DNA of 64,000 nucleotides, taken from Cyclobacteriaceae bacterium. Lineage in GTDB: Bacteria; Bacteroidota; Bacteroidia; Cytophagales; Cyclobacteriaceae. The translations under genes and the position numbers were made by a program. Under the pieces are notes generated by a model, which had not been told where the DNA came from, made no database searches, and saw only the letters and a list, made by a program, of their open reading frames with translations. The number at the start of each line of letters is the position of its first letter. Positions within the stretch are counted from its first letter, which is position 1. The DNA is taken from assembly GCA_019694875.1 (NCBI GenBank), contig JAIBBC010000001.1:1309501-1373500 (forward strand), in the 5' to 3' direction. Below are positions 40,984 through 50,488 of this stretch, in pieces.

Positions 40984-43920
40984 TTATTCGCCTGCCGACT
41001 GGAATATGCCGGCATTCTTTTGATAGGCGTCTTCAAATTTCTTCGCCAGCTCAGGCTCTCCATACTTATAGAGTACGCGTTGCAGTTCACTGAGCACCAC
41101 AATGGCATTGTACGTATCGTTTCCGAAGTTACGCTTGCTGATGTTAAACTCAGCCATGTCAATCATTCGGTTACCAAGTTTCGTTGCTACTTCAATTGCC
41201 TTTTCTTTTTCTCCTACTTCAAACAGACTTTCAACATTGCGCGCATTACTTACATCATACGGAATAGACGAGTTCGGCATCATCGTCAGGCTATACAGAA
41301 GTAGTTCGCGCGCTTTGTCCTTTTCACCTTTTACCAGCAGTGCATCGGTAACCTCGTTTACTGTGCCACGATGGTTCAAAACAAAGTTCCGATAGTCTTC
41401 GCTGTAGTAAACGGTTGAATCCTGCAATCCGCGGAAGCGGAATTTTTTCATCACATTGTTATAGGCTACCTCAGTATTTACGAGGCGGTTGGCCGGATCG
41501 GGATTGCGCACAGGAAGAATACGGAATGTGTTTCCTTCCATTACCACGTATGGGCGAAGGTCAACATTGAACTGGTCGAGTGAAGTATAGTTCACATATA
41601 CCGGACGTTTCCAGTTATTTGTCAGCAACACATCAAGTAAGGCAAGGTCTTTCTTTTCAAGCGCCCGACCCTTCAGGCGCAACACCATCTTGGGAACAAT
41701 CAGGCTGTCGAGTTCTGCCGGAACAATTCCGGAAGCTTTAACCTGATCAACATCCACATCCAGGATAATATTTTTGGAAGGAATAATGTTGGCATCCGGA
41801 TAAAGTCTCAATGCCTTGTCATCTTTCGCCAGCAGGTTTATGTATTCCTTCAGGCTCATGTTCGGGATTTTCAGATCCTCGAACGGCAGATAATCGTTAG
41901 GACCGCCCTGCAGATAGTTTGTGGCACTGAGTGTGTATGGCAACGGCTCTGACTCATAGTGCTTGCGCATGCTTTGCTCGATGTACCAGTCGGTGTTGTA
42001 GTAACTTAGAACCACTACACGCATGTCGGTACGAACCCCTTCCACTTCCTGTGCATACCATAACGGGAACGTGTCATTGTCTCCGCCCGTGAAAAGTATC
42101 GCATTCGGGGCACATGATTCCAGGTAATTCACTGCAGAGTCTACCGAGAAGTAGCGATTGGCGCGGTTATGATCATCCCAACCTTGCTGAGCCATGATGG
42201 CCGGAGCTGTTAAACCGATGAGTGTGGCGGCAACGAATGCCATCTTAGGTTTAATGAAGTTTGCAAGTGCTTTTCCTAGGCCGATCACCGCAAGGCCAAT
42301 CCAGATACAGTACGCGTAATAAGACGCAGCATAAATGTAATCGCGTTCACGCGGTTCGGCCGCAGGTCCGTTCAGGTAAACAACCAGTGCAACTCCTGTA
42401 AGAATAAACAGCAACCCAACTACAAAAGCATTTTTCCCGTCCTGCACGAGTTGGAAATACATCCCTATCAATCCCAATATGAATGGAATCATAAAGAAGT
42501 TATTGTGTCCTTTGTTGGCGAGTGACGCAGGAATTTTTTCTCCCCATGCGCCTGGCCCTATCCAGTCTGCACCCTGCTCGTCACTTTCGCGCCCTGCAAA
42601 GTTCCAAAGGAAATAACGGCCATACATCCAGCCGATCTGGTGCTTGAACATGAAGCGCAGGTTGTCGCTGAAGGTTGGTTTTTGTCCTTCGCGCAGGTTT
42701 AATATCTGTCTGTACTGCCGCACTTGTGCCGGATCAGTACTGTAAATGCGGGGCAGAATGGTTTGCTGACCCGGTTCGTACACCAGCTCTCTTTTATAGT
42801 CGGAGATTTCGTACTTGTCTTTTCCTTTCCGGTACTCAGGATCTCCTTTTTTGATGTCGATCAACTGAGCGGTAAAATACTGTCCATATAATAAAGGTCT
42901 GCTGCCGTACTGTTCACGTTTCAGATAGCTTACAAAGCTCATGACATCTGACGGATCGTTTTCATCGATTGGTGTATCGTAGTTCGAGCGGATTACGATG
43001 ATAGCGTACGATGCGTAACCAATTAGAATAAAGGCTGATGAAAGCAATAACGTGTTGAGTACAGGTTTTGCGTTTCGTTGTGTGAAACGTATTCCCCAAA
43101 TCAATCCTGCAATAATCAACAGGCCAAAGAAAGCAGCGCCTGATCCGAAGGGCAAACCTATCGAGTTCACGAAGAACAATTCGAAACGGCCCGCAATGGA
43201 TGGTAAACCGGGAATAATCAAGTCGTTGATAAGTAAGATCAATGCTCCGCTGATGAGCAACGTTGAAACTATACCCCAGGTAGTAGGTTTGTATTTTTTG
43301 AAGTAGAAGATTAACCCTAATGCAGGCAAGGTTACCAGGTTCAGCAAGTGCACGCCAATTGAAAGACCAATCATGTAAAAGATCAGAATCAGCCAGCGAT
43401 TCGCTTTCGATTCGTCTTCGATAACATCCCACTTCAGCATGGCCCATACAACGAATGCCGTGAAGAAGGAAGACATCGCATAAACTTCGGCCTCAACAGC
43501 TGAGAACCAGAACGAATCGGAGAATGTATACGCCAATGCGCCTACGGCTCCGGCACCCATTAGCAGCCACGTGTGCGACTCAAGCTCGGTTTCATTAGAA
43601 ACTTTCAAAAGTTTACGGCCGAACAATACGATCGACCAGAATAAAAACAGGATAGTAAAAGCGCTTGATAAAACACTGGTAAAGTTGATCCAGTAAGCCA
43701 CCTGCGTTACATCGCCAAATGAAAGAAAGGAGAATAACCTGCCGATCAACAGGAACAGCGGTGCACCCGGAGGGTGCGGTACTTCGAGCTTGTACGACAC
43801 CGCAATGAATTCACCACAGTCCCAGTAACTACCGGTTTCTTCCATGGTGAGCCAATACACTGCCAGGGCGATCAAAAAAATGATCCAGCCGGTGATGTTA
43901 TTCGTCTTCTGAAAATTCAT
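40984..43920 (-). CDS. DUF2723 multi-pass membrane protein
   Basis: A 978-residue protein. The N-terminal half has about a dozen helices beginning WIIFLIALAVYWLTMEETGSYWDCGEFI and HPPGAPLFLLIGRLFS, the signature of DUF2723, a family related to GT-C/protein O-mannosyltransferases with an acidic residue (Asp/Glu in DCGEF) in the first outside loop. The C-terminal part is a periplasmic domain (FTGGDNDTFPLWYAQEVEGVRTD) and a helical end. It may transfer a sugar from a lipid carrier to proteins or glycans; that activity is family-based inference. A near-match -7 box (TATTTTCG) lies upstream. Confidence 0.87.
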   Translation of the reverse strand: MNFQKTNNITGWIIFLIALAVYWLTMEETGSYWDCGEFIAVSYKLEVPHPPGAPLFLLIGRLFSFLSFGDVTQVAYWINFTSVLSSAFTILFLFWSIVLFGRKLLKVSNETELESHTWLLMGAGAVGALAYTFSDSFWFSAVEAEVYAMSSFFTAFVVWAMLKWDVIEDESKANRWLILIFYMIGLSIGVHLLNLVTLPALGLIFYFKKYKPTTWGIVSTLLISGALILLINDLIIPGLPSIAGRFELFFVNSIGLPFGSGAAFFGLLIIAGLIWGIRFTQRNAKPVLNTLLLSSAFILIGYASYAIIVIRSNYDTPIDENDPSDVMSFVSYLKREQYGSRPLLYGQYFTAQLIDIKKGDPEYRKGKDKYEISDYKRELVYEPGQQTILPRIYSTDPAQVRQYRQILNLREGQKPTFSDNLRFMFKHQIGWMYGRYFLWNFAGRESDEQGADWIGPGAWGEKIPASLANKGHNNFFMIPFILGLIGMYFQLVQDGKNAFVVGLLFILTGVALVVYLNGPAAEPRERDYIYAASYYAYCIWIGLAVIGLGKALANFIKPKMAFVAATLIGLTAPAIMAQQGWDDHNRANRYFSVDSAVNYLESCAPNAILFTGGDNDTFPLWYAQEVEGVRTDMRVVVLSYYNTDWYIEQSMRKHYESEPLPYTLSATNYLQGGPNDYLPFEDLKIPNMSLKEYINLLAKDDKALRLYPDANIIPSKNIILDVDVDQVKASGIVPAELDSLIVPKMVLRLKGRALEKKDLALLDVLLTNNWKRPVYVNYTSLDQFNVDLRPYVVMEGNTFRILPVRNPDPANRLVNTEVAYNNVMKKFRFRGLQDSTVYYSEDYRNFVLNHRGTVNEVTDALLVKGEKDKARELLLYSLTMMPNSSIPYDVSNARNVESLFEVGEKEKAIEVATKLGNRMIDMAEFNISKRNFGNDTYNAIVVLSELQRVLYKYGEPELAKKFEDAYQKNAGIFQSAGE

Positions 43921-44019
43921 GAAAAGCTTTTTTTGCAGGATTAAGGGGCGAAAATAAGCAATAATGTCAAGAGTCCACAGCTTGAGGCTATGGTCGGCCG
44001 GGGCCGAGTAATAACGGAA

Positions 44020-44652
44020 TTATTTGTAAACTATTACGTAAAAACCCAGCCAAAGCAGGAACAGGAATACGTATGAACTGAGCACAATGAACCACACCAC
44101 CTTTTTGTCTTTGCGTGCATAGTGATGGATACCGGCAACAAGCGCGAAGCAATACGCGATCTCGAACAGGTTTAGCGCCCGCAGGGGATAAGCCCATTTG
44201 TGATCAATCGAGTAATAGTCGAAAAAGTGCATCAGCGAAAGCGGATAAAAAGCTCCAATGTCTGTGTACGTGGGATCAGTCTCGATAAAAAAGAAGTAAA
44301 AGATTTTGATCACTTCGGGGATCAGGAAAATGAACTCGGCACCAATTACTACACCCCAGCATTGTGCGAACGTGACGCGGTAGCCATACGAAAAGCAGCC
44401 GATCCAGATCACGAACGCGATCACGGTAAACTTCCAGAAATAGACGAGCGGAATGGAGAGAAACTGAATCATGCTGAGCACCTTCAGTACGAATCCCTCG
44501 GGCCGGTCCTGGAGAAACTCGAAGGCAGCGGTCTCATACTCGATAAAGGTTTTTTTGAAGTACAACAGGAAAAGCGTGAGCACGCACAGTAAAACGAATA
44601 ACAGCCTTTTGTCTGTAGCGAATATTGACTTAGTTTCGTTGTTGGATTGCAT
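44020..44652 (-). CDS. Multi-pass membrane protein of unknown function
   Basis: A 210-residue protein with about five to six helices (LLFVLLCVLTLFLLYF, PLVYFWKFTVIAFVIWIGCFSYGY, GVVIGAEFIFLIPEVIKIFYFFFI, IVLSSYVFLFLLWLGFYVIV). The hydrophilic loop with FLQDRPEGF and the region DPTYTDIGAFYPLSL are distinctive, but I do not recognise a family. It is divergent from the TPR-protein gene with only 30 nt between the start codons, so a shared promoter region and related roles are plausible. Function unknown. Confidence 0.75.
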   Translation of the reverse strand: MQSNNETKSIFATDKRLLFVLLCVLTLFLLYFKKTFIEYETAAFEFLQDRPEGFVLKVLSMIQFLSIPLVYFWKFTVIAFVIWIGCFSYGYRVTFAQCWGVVIGAEFIFLIPEVIKIFYFFFIETDPTYTDIGAFYPLSLMHFFDYYSIDHKWAYPLRALNLFEIAYCFALVAGIHHYARKDKKVVWFIVLSSYVFLFLLWLGFYVIVYK

Positions 44653-44682
44653 AAAAAGGCAGGGAAAGCGTTGTACTGGTCT

Positions 44683-45903
44683 ATGGTTAGGTTTTCAAAG
44701 ATATTGTTGTCGAGGTATTTTTTACTGGCTCTTCTGTTTCAGTTGGTCGCTGTTTTTGCGGTTCAGGCACAAAAGACTGCCAAAAAAGATACGACTATTA
44801 TTTTGCTGAACGACCTCACGGTGCAGCTTCAGTGTTCCCAGGCGTTAAACGACCTCTATAATTTTAAGTTTGACAAGGCTGAGGAAAATTTCCGCAGCCT
44901 GCGACAGCAATATCGCTGGCATCCGCTGCCGTACTTTTTGATGGGCCTGATCGAGTGGTGGAAGATCATGCCAAATACAAAAGATACTTCACACGACAAA
45001 CGATTCCTGTCGTACATGGATAGCACAATCACCATTGCCGAAAATCTGTACGACAATTATTCAGAGTATAAAATTGAGGCCGCGTTCTTTCTTTCGGCTG
45101 CTTATGGATTTAAAGGCCGGCTGTATTCCGATGAAGAAAGACGCAACTGGACGAAGGCCGCTTCCGCGGGAAAAGATGCACTTGATTATCTTGAGGAAAG
45201 TAAAACCAAACAAGATCTGAGTCCCGAGCTATTATTCGGTGATGCGCTATTCAATTATTTTTCTGTTTGGGTACCTGAAAATTATCCTGCCCTGAAAATT
45301 GTTTTATGGATGTTTCCGAAAGGAGATAAGGCGCTCGGGTTAAAGCAACTAAAAGAAGTTTCATACAATGCATTCTACACGCGCACCGAAGCAATGGTTT
45401 GGCTCATGCGTATTCTCAACAGCTATGAAAACGATCAGCCGCGTGCATACGACATCAGCAAGTATTTGTACGAGACTTATCCCGACAATCCGTTCTTCCA
45501 CCGGTATTACGCCCGCATTTTATACTCGATGGGAAGATTTTCGGTAGCGGAACCGGTTTGCCTGAATATCCTTGAACGCATCGATAGCGCACAACTTGGC
45601 TATGAGGCTACCAGCGGCAGGTATGCAGCGTTCTTCCTCGGACAGATTTATGAAACACATAAAAAGTATGAGGATGCGAAGAAGTACTATAAGCTTTGCA
45701 TCCGGTTCGCGGATGAAATTGACGCGGGTGAAACAGGGTATGCATTATATTCCCTGATTGCACTGGGTGAAATTGCGGAAAAGGAAGGGAAGAAAGCGGA
45801 AGCAAAAAAGTATTTCAAGGAAGTTAAGAAGAAGTCGGGCCGGAAGGATGAGGCGTTTAAAACGGCCAAGCAGCGGCTGAAAAAACTCGAAAAAGGCGAC
45901 TAA
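44683..45903 (+). CDS. Exported TPR-repeat protein
   Basis: Encodes 406 residues. A signal-type N-terminus (MVRFSKILLSRYFLLALLFQLVAVFAVQAQ) and then helical repeats including LYNFKFDKAEENFRSL, FFLSAAYGFKGRLY, FFLGQIYETHKKYEDAKKYYKLCIRF and IALGEIAEKEGKKAEAKKYFKEV, typical TPR pairs. TTG at 44647 is in frame, but lies inside the start of the divergent gene, so ATG 44683 is chosen. It begins the plus-strand run of the glycan cluster, overlapping the next start (TAATG). It may act as a scaffold; exact role unknown. Confidence 0.8.
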   Translation: MVRFSKILLSRYFLLALLFQLVAVFAVQAQKTAKKDTTIILLNDLTVQLQCSQALNDLYNFKFDKAEENFRSLRQQYRWHPLPYFLMGLIEWWKIMPNTKDTSHDKRFLSYMDSTITIAENLYDNYSEYKIEAAFFLSAAYGFKGRLYSDEERRNWTKAASAGKDALDYLEESKTKQDLSPELLFGDALFNYFSVWVPENYPALKIVLWMFPKGDKALGLKQLKEVSYNAFYTRTEAMVWLMRILNSYENDQPRAYDISKYLYETYPDNPFFHRYYARILYSMGRFSVAEPVCLNILERIDSAQLGYEATSGRYAAFFLGQIYETHKKYEDAKKYYKLCIRFADEIDAGETGYALYSLIALGEIAEKEGKKAEAKKYFKEVKKKSGRKDEAFKTAKQRLKKLEKGD

Positions 45904-46883
45904 TGAATCTTCAGGAGGGTCTTGTAAAAAAAACGATCCGTGCGGTGGGTATGCTCGCTCCGGTGTTTGATTGGCTGTTCTTACCCTTTACGTTACTGGC
46001 GGCAGTTTGGTTTAGAGTGGTTCGCTATTGGGGAATGCGCAAGATGCCGGCTACAAAAACTGTGTTTTTAAAGCTGGGTGTTTTTCCGATCGTTAATCAC
46101 TATTACGAACCGTTGTTTGATTATCGCCAACTGAGTTCGCGAAAACGTGAAAGCAAACTCAACTACAACGATGCCGAACAACTCAGTTTTCTTTCGAAAC
46201 TCACATTCGACACTGAGCTAAACACCGTGCTTGCGGCCCAGCAAGGCGACTGGAAGTTTCATTTTAATAATGGTTCGTTCGAAGACAAAGACGCACGCGC
46301 ATATTATTCTTTAATCCGTCAGAACAAACCGTCCCGAATTTTAGAAGTTGGCAGCGGTTATTCAACGCTTGTTGCGTTGGCAGGCATCGCGAAAAATAAA
46401 CTGGAAAATCCATCTTATTCGTGCGAGATGACCTGCATTGAGCCCTACGAAATGCCGCGGCTTGAAAAATTGCCCGTCACATTGATTCGTAAGAAAATAG
46501 AAGACATTGATCCGGCAGTTTTTGCTTCCCTTCAGGAAAATGATATCCTTTTTATCGACTCATCGCACATCATCCGGCCTGGTGGTGATGTCAATTACCT
46601 GTTTCTGTCAGTCGTGCCTTATTTGAAGAAAGGTGTATGGGTGCATGTTCACGATATTTTCCTTCCGGAAGATTATCCATTGAGCTGGCTTCGCGATGAA
46701 TTCAGGATGTGGAATGAGCAGTATCTTCTGGAGGCGTTGTTAACAGGAAACAACGACCTTGAAATTATGTTCGCGCTGAACTATCTGTACGTCAACCATC
46801 GGGATCAACTGGAAGCTGCTTTTCCGGGGAATCCCAGCGGCCCTGACAAGAAACCAGGATCCTTCTGGATCAGAAAAAGATAG
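45903..46883 (+). CDS. Class I SAM-dependent methyltransferase (Methyltransf_24 type)
   Basis: Encodes 326 residues. A hydrophobic helix near residues 20-42 is followed by a methyltransferase fold: RILEVGSGYSTLVAL (motif I), CIEPYEMPRLEKLPV, and DILFIDSSHIIRPGGDVNYL (beta-4, Asp). The closing GVWVHVHDIFLPEDYP is typical of the FkbM/Methyltransf_24 clan. Sugar or glycan methylation is inferred from its place in the glycan cluster. The ATG overlaps the preceding stop codon. Confidence 0.85.
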   Translation: MNLQEGLVKKTIRAVGMLAPVFDWLFLPFTLLAAVWFRVVRYWGMRKMPATKTVFLKLGVFPIVNHYYEPLFDYRQLSSRKRESKLNYNDAEQLSFLSKLTFDTELNTVLAAQQGDWKFHFNNGSFEDKDARAYYSLIRQNKPSRILEVGSGYSTLVALAGIAKNKLENPSYSCEMTCIEPYEMPRLEKLPVTLIRKKIEDIDPAVFASLQENDILFIDSSHIIRPGGDVNYLFLSVVPYLKKGVWVHVHDIFLPEDYPLSWLRDEFRMWNEQYLLEALLTGNNDLEIMFALNYLYVNHRDQLEAAFPGNPSGPDKKPGSFWIRKR

Positions 46884-46886
46884 TCT

Positions 46887-48209
46887 ATGGAGCTCCGCGA
46901 TTTTCTGGTAACGCCCATTCTTATCATGTTTGTTTACATCACGGCCTATATCGTAAGGCCATACGTTACAAACGAGCTCACCCGTAAGTATTTCTTTTGG
47001 GCATTAACTGTTCGTATCGCAGGGGCTTTGTTTTTAGGCATTCTGTACCAGTTCTACTATTCGGGTGGCGATACCTTTAATTACCATACGCACGGAAGCC
47101 GGGTAATCTGGAATGCATTTATGGAAAGCCCTTCCGATGGCTTGTCACTTATTTTTTCCTCGGGCGAGGATCAGCAAATCGCCTATAAGTATTCATCGCA
47201 AATTTTGTTTTGGGGCGACCCGGGTTCCTACTTTATCGTGAGGCTTGCGGCAATTTTCGATCTGTTTACATTCTCCACGTATTCAGCAACAGCCATCTTG
47301 TTTGCGCTGCTCAACTTTACCGGCATGTGGATGTTCTTTACGGTGTTTGCTAAACAATTTCCAAATCAACGAAAGTGGATTGCGCTTGCAGTATTATTTA
47401 TTCCATCCGTTGTGTTTTGGGGTTCGGGCATCCTGAAGGATTCGGTTGTGCTGGCCTGTATTGGTATGCTTACGTACTGTGTTAAGAAACTCCTGATCGA
47501 CAGGCAATTCAAATTGTTATACTTTGTTATTCTGATCGCTGCAGTTATTGTTATTTATCAGGTTAAGATTTACGTACTGCTCTGCTTTTTGCCAGCCATG
47601 TTGCTGTGGATTTACGCCAGTGAGTTTTACAAGATTAAATCAACCGTGCTGAAGGCGCTTCTTATTCCGTTTGTGCTTGCGCTGATCGTTGTTTCCGGAT
47701 TTTATGCAATTGTTAAAATCGGTGAAGACGATAAACGGTATGCGCTTGAAAACATCACGCGCACCGCCCGTATTACTGCGTACGACATTGGATTTTATAC
47801 CGGGAAAAATGCAGGTAGCGGGTATTCGCTTGGAGAGCTGGATGATTCGTTCACGGGAATGTTGAAGCTTGCTCCGGCTGCAGTGAATGTGTCATTGTTC
47901 AGGCCGTACCTGTGGGAGGTACGAAACCCGCTGATGGCTTTGTCGGCAGTGGAAAGCTTTGTGCTGATGATTTTAACGCTCTATATTTTAATGAAGAAGC
48001 GGTCGCTGTTTTTCCGGGCGCTGGGCGATCCAAATGTTTTGTTTTGCCTGGTGCTTAGCATTACGTTCGCGTTCGCAGTGGGTGTATCAACTTTCAACTT
48101 CGGAACACTGGCCCGCTATAAAATTCCGTTGTTGCCTTTTTATGCGCTTGCGCTGATCCTGATCTATCACTATCAGCGTCCTCAGCCGAAGGAAGAAGAA
48201 AACGGATAG
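46887..48209 (+). CDS. Multi-pass membrane protein, glycan polymerase-like
   Basis: A 440-residue protein with about ten helices. A large extracytoplasmic loop lies between the first helices (FYYSGGDTFNYHTHGSRVIW, with HGSR and the loop DGLSLIFSSGEDQQ), and LFRPYLWEVRNPLMALSAVESF is in a later loop. Position within a glycosyltransferase cluster, size and topology fit a Wzy-like polymerase or other GT-C protein, yet no family signature was recognised. The gene starts 3 nt after the previous stop. Confidence 0.65.
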   Translation: MELRDFLVTPILIMFVYITAYIVRPYVTNELTRKYFFWALTVRIAGALFLGILYQFYYSGGDTFNYHTHGSRVIWNAFMESPSDGLSLIFSSGEDQQIAYKYSSQILFWGDPGSYFIVRLAAIFDLFTFSTYSATAILFALLNFTGMWMFFTVFAKQFPNQRKWIALAVLFIPSVVFWGSGILKDSVVLACIGMLTYCVKKLLIDRQFKLLYFVILIAAVIVIYQVKIYVLLCFLPAMLLWIYASEFYKIKSTVLKALLIPFVLALIVVSGFYAIVKIGEDDKRYALENITRTARITAYDIGFYTGKNAGSGYSLGELDDSFTGMLKLAPAAVNVSLFRPYLWEVRNPLMALSAVESFVLMILTLYILMKKRSLFFRALGDPNVLFCLVLSITFAFAVGVSTFNFGTLARYKIPLLPFYALALILIYHYQRPQPKEEENG

Positions 48210-48210
48210 A

Positions 48211-49284
48211 TTAACTAAACAGCTGCAGGAAATTAGCAGCGTTCGATTTCACCGAATATTCGGCTTCAACCTTCTCACGGCCCTTTTTACCCATGGCTTC
48301 CCGCAATTTCTGATCGGCCATCAGCCGTTCCAGCTTTTCGATCCATTCGTTTTTCGTAGTGGCAAGAAACCCGGTAACTCCATTGTCAACAATTTCTGAA
48401 TTGACTCCAACCGGTGAAATAACACAAGGAACTCCCAGTGCCATGTACTGCAACGCTTTAAAACCGCATTTGCCTTTTGCCCAGATGTCATCTGTAAGTG
48501 GCATCACACCAATATCGAGCTTTAACAGGTCCGGAATTTCAGTTGATTTATTCCAGGGAATAAATTCAAGCGAGTGCAATTTCAAATCCGGCTTTTTGTT
48601 GGCGATTACCAAAAAGCGAACCTGTCCCGGAAATTTTTGCTCAAGCGATTGAAAGATTGGCTCCAGAAAGTCGAGATATTTTAACGTTGAATGCGTGCCC
48701 GTCCAGCCGATCGTAATTCGCGAATCTCTTTGAACAGGATACAATGTCGGGTTGTGTAAATGTTCCGTGTCGATGGTGGTTGGATTGAATACAACATTTT
48801 TATTGTACTGTCTGGCGTACGAACACAGAAACTCATTGCCGCAACTTACCTGGGTGCTCCAGCGACAAATTGAACTCACCTTACGATGCCACTTTAACCA
48901 GCCCGCGATCTTGTTTTCCGCAGATGTATTGGGAAGCCAGATGGCGTCATCGAAATCATAGATTATTTTTTTGCCGGACAGGTATGCGATCCACTCGAAG
49001 ATGGGCGGTCCCAGCGGCATCGCTTCACGATGGATAAAAATAAAGTCGTATGAGCTTAAGGTGAATACCGATGCTATCCTTCTGAATATTCCCCGCACGA
49101 AGCCCATAAGTTTTTGAAACGTTTTTCCCGGCAGGTATAAGATTTTCCAGGATTGGTCATCCCAAAATGTTGAAAGCTTGTATTGAATGCCGTTCTGCGA
49201 AAGCAGGGAAAGGTATTGTTCGAACCTGAAGCGCTGCGAGGGCGATTCAGCTTTTGGATAGGGAACCCAGAACAAAACCTTCAT
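48211..49284 (-). CDS. Glycosyltransferase (GT4-like), antisense within the cluster
   Basis: A 357-residue GT-B protein: MKVLFWVPYPKAESPSQRFRFEQY, then YDFDDAIWLPNTS, IGWTGTHSTLKYL, WAKGKCGFKALQYMALGVPCVISPVG and NGVTGFLA, the donor-site pattern of family 4. Donor and acceptor are unknown. The gene faces against the plus-strand run, with its own promoter box at 49304-49311. Its stop is 1 nt from the polymerase-like gene's stop region. Glycan assembly role is inferred from neighbours. Confidence 0.88.
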   Translation of the reverse strand: MKVLFWVPYPKAESPSQRFRFEQYLSLLSQNGIQYKLSTFWDDQSWKILYLPGKTFQKLMGFVRGIFRRIASVFTLSSYDFIFIHREAMPLGPPIFEWIAYLSGKKIIYDFDDAIWLPNTSAENKIAGWLKWHRKVSSICRWSTQVSCGNEFLCSYARQYNKNVVFNPTTIDTEHLHNPTLYPVQRDSRITIGWTGTHSTLKYLDFLEPIFQSLEQKFPGQVRFLVIANKKPDLKLHSLEFIPWNKSTEIPDLLKLDIGVMPLTDDIWAKGKCGFKALQYMALGVPCVISPVGVNSEIVDNGVTGFLATTKNEWIEKLERLMADQKLREAMGKKGREKVEAEYSVKSNAANFLQLFS

Positions 49285-49303
49285 GATTTAAAGTGTTACC
49301 TTG

Positions 49304-49311
49304 CAAAGGTA
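49304..49311 (-). promoter_or_regulatory. -7 box of the antisense glycosyltransferase promoter
   Basis: TACCTTTG on the minus strand, a full TAnnTTTG match, 19 nt before its start. The sequence is nearly symmetrical (ACCTTgcaAAGGT) and gives a weaker -7-like box on the plus strand too. Confidence 0.6.
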
Positions 49312-49330
49312 TTTAATCGTTAAGAATAGA

Positions 49331-50488
49331 TTGAAAATTCTTCTGGCCGTGGAAACTCTCTACCCGGGCGGGGCTGAAATGTTCGTGCTCAGGCTGGCTT
49401 CAGCGCTCAGCACACAGCATGAAGTGATTTTGTTCCGCGTTTACCCGGAAGCGGTTGATGACACGCTCGTGGCGCGACACCCGGGTTTGTTTACACTCGC
49501 GTGGCCCCAGGTACCGTTTGACAAACTTTGGCGGAAGATCGATCGGGCCATCAGACTTGCTTCCATTGATTTTTCGTTTCGGGAATTGTGGGCCAGGCGT
49601 TCACTCAAACGACTGATCAATACATTCAAACCGGATGTCATTCACAGCAATCAGATAAAAGTCGACTATCTGATGGCGCAGGTTGTGGAGCACGAAGCGT
49701 TTGTTATTACCCTGCATGGTGATTATAAAACGTTTGGTGAGCTGAAGGCCAACAACCGAAGTATTCTGAACGTTAGCAAAAAACTCGAAACCATCGCATC
49801 GAAAAGACCTGCGTTTGTATATATCTCGGAAACGCAACGTGCTTACATCGAATCAAAAAATCTCGGGGCAACATCGCTGACAAAAATCTATAACGGTTAT
49901 CCAAACGTGACGGTGCAGGCTGACCGAGGTAATGTTTTTACGTTTGGTATGATTGCCCGTGGAATAAAAGAGAAGGGTTGGCAGATTGCCATCGATGCTT
50001 TTTTGAAGGTGCATGAGCAATTTCCGAACACGCAATTGCTGCTGGCCGGAGACAGCGACTACATACAAAGCCTTCAGTCAAAATATTCATCGCATCAAAA
50101 CATCCGGTTTGCGGGACAGGTAGCCGACCCGCTTGCATGGATATCACAGCTACATGTTGGACTGTTGCCGAGTTATTATTCTTCCGAGAGTTTACCAACT
50201 TCGGTGATTGAGTATTTACTGGCCGGAATTCCGGTTCTTGCCAGCAATGCAGGTGAAATTGAGCAAATGATCTCTACGCCAGAAGGTTCGGCAGGAAAGA
50301 CGTTCAGGATTCATCAAAATAACTCAGATGCTGAAGCGCTGGCTGTCGAAATGAAAAAATATCTGGCCGACAATCATCTATACCAGCAACATTGTGAGCG
50401 TGCCCGCGAAGCTTTTAAGAAATTTGATATGCAAACGTGCGTGGAGGCCTATGAAAATCTTTACCGTACCGAATTGATTAAACGATGA
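49331..50488 (+). CDS. Glycosyltransferase family 4 protein
   Basis: Encodes 385 residues from TTG 49331 (KILLAVETLYPGGAEMFVLRLASAL). TTG 49301 in frame is possible, but would place the first strand ten residues in. GT-B features: FGMIARGIKEKGWQIAIDAF, LLAGDSDYIQSL, FAGQVADPLAWI, LLPSYYSSESLPTSVIEYLLAGIPVLASNAGEI, the last being the EX7E-type nucleotide-sugar site. Exact linkage unknown. Next gene overlaps its stop by 4 nt. Confidence 0.85.
   Translation: MKILLAVETLYPGGAEMFVLRLASALSTQHEVILFRVYPEAVDDTLVARHPGLFTLAWPQVPFDKLWRKIDRAIRLASIDFSFRELWARRSLKRLINTFKPDVIHSNQIKVDYLMAQVVEHEAFVITLHGDYKTFGELKANNRSILNVSKKLETIASKRPAFVYISETQRAYIESKNLGATSLTKIYNGYPNVTVQADRGNVFTFGMIARGIKEKGWQIAIDAFLKVHEQFPNTQLLLAGDSDYIQSLQSKYSSHQNIRFAGQVADPLAWISQLHVGLLPSYYSSESLPTSVIEYLLAGIPVLASNAGEIEQMISTPEGSAGKTFRIHQNNSDAEALAVEMKKYLADNHLYQQHCERAREAFKKFDMQTCVEAYENLYRTELIKR

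Noticed and set aside
43994-44007. GC-rich palindrome TCGGCCGGGGCCGA
   Set aside because: It may be a hairpin after the 44020 gene, but there is no T tract, so I do not call it a terminator.
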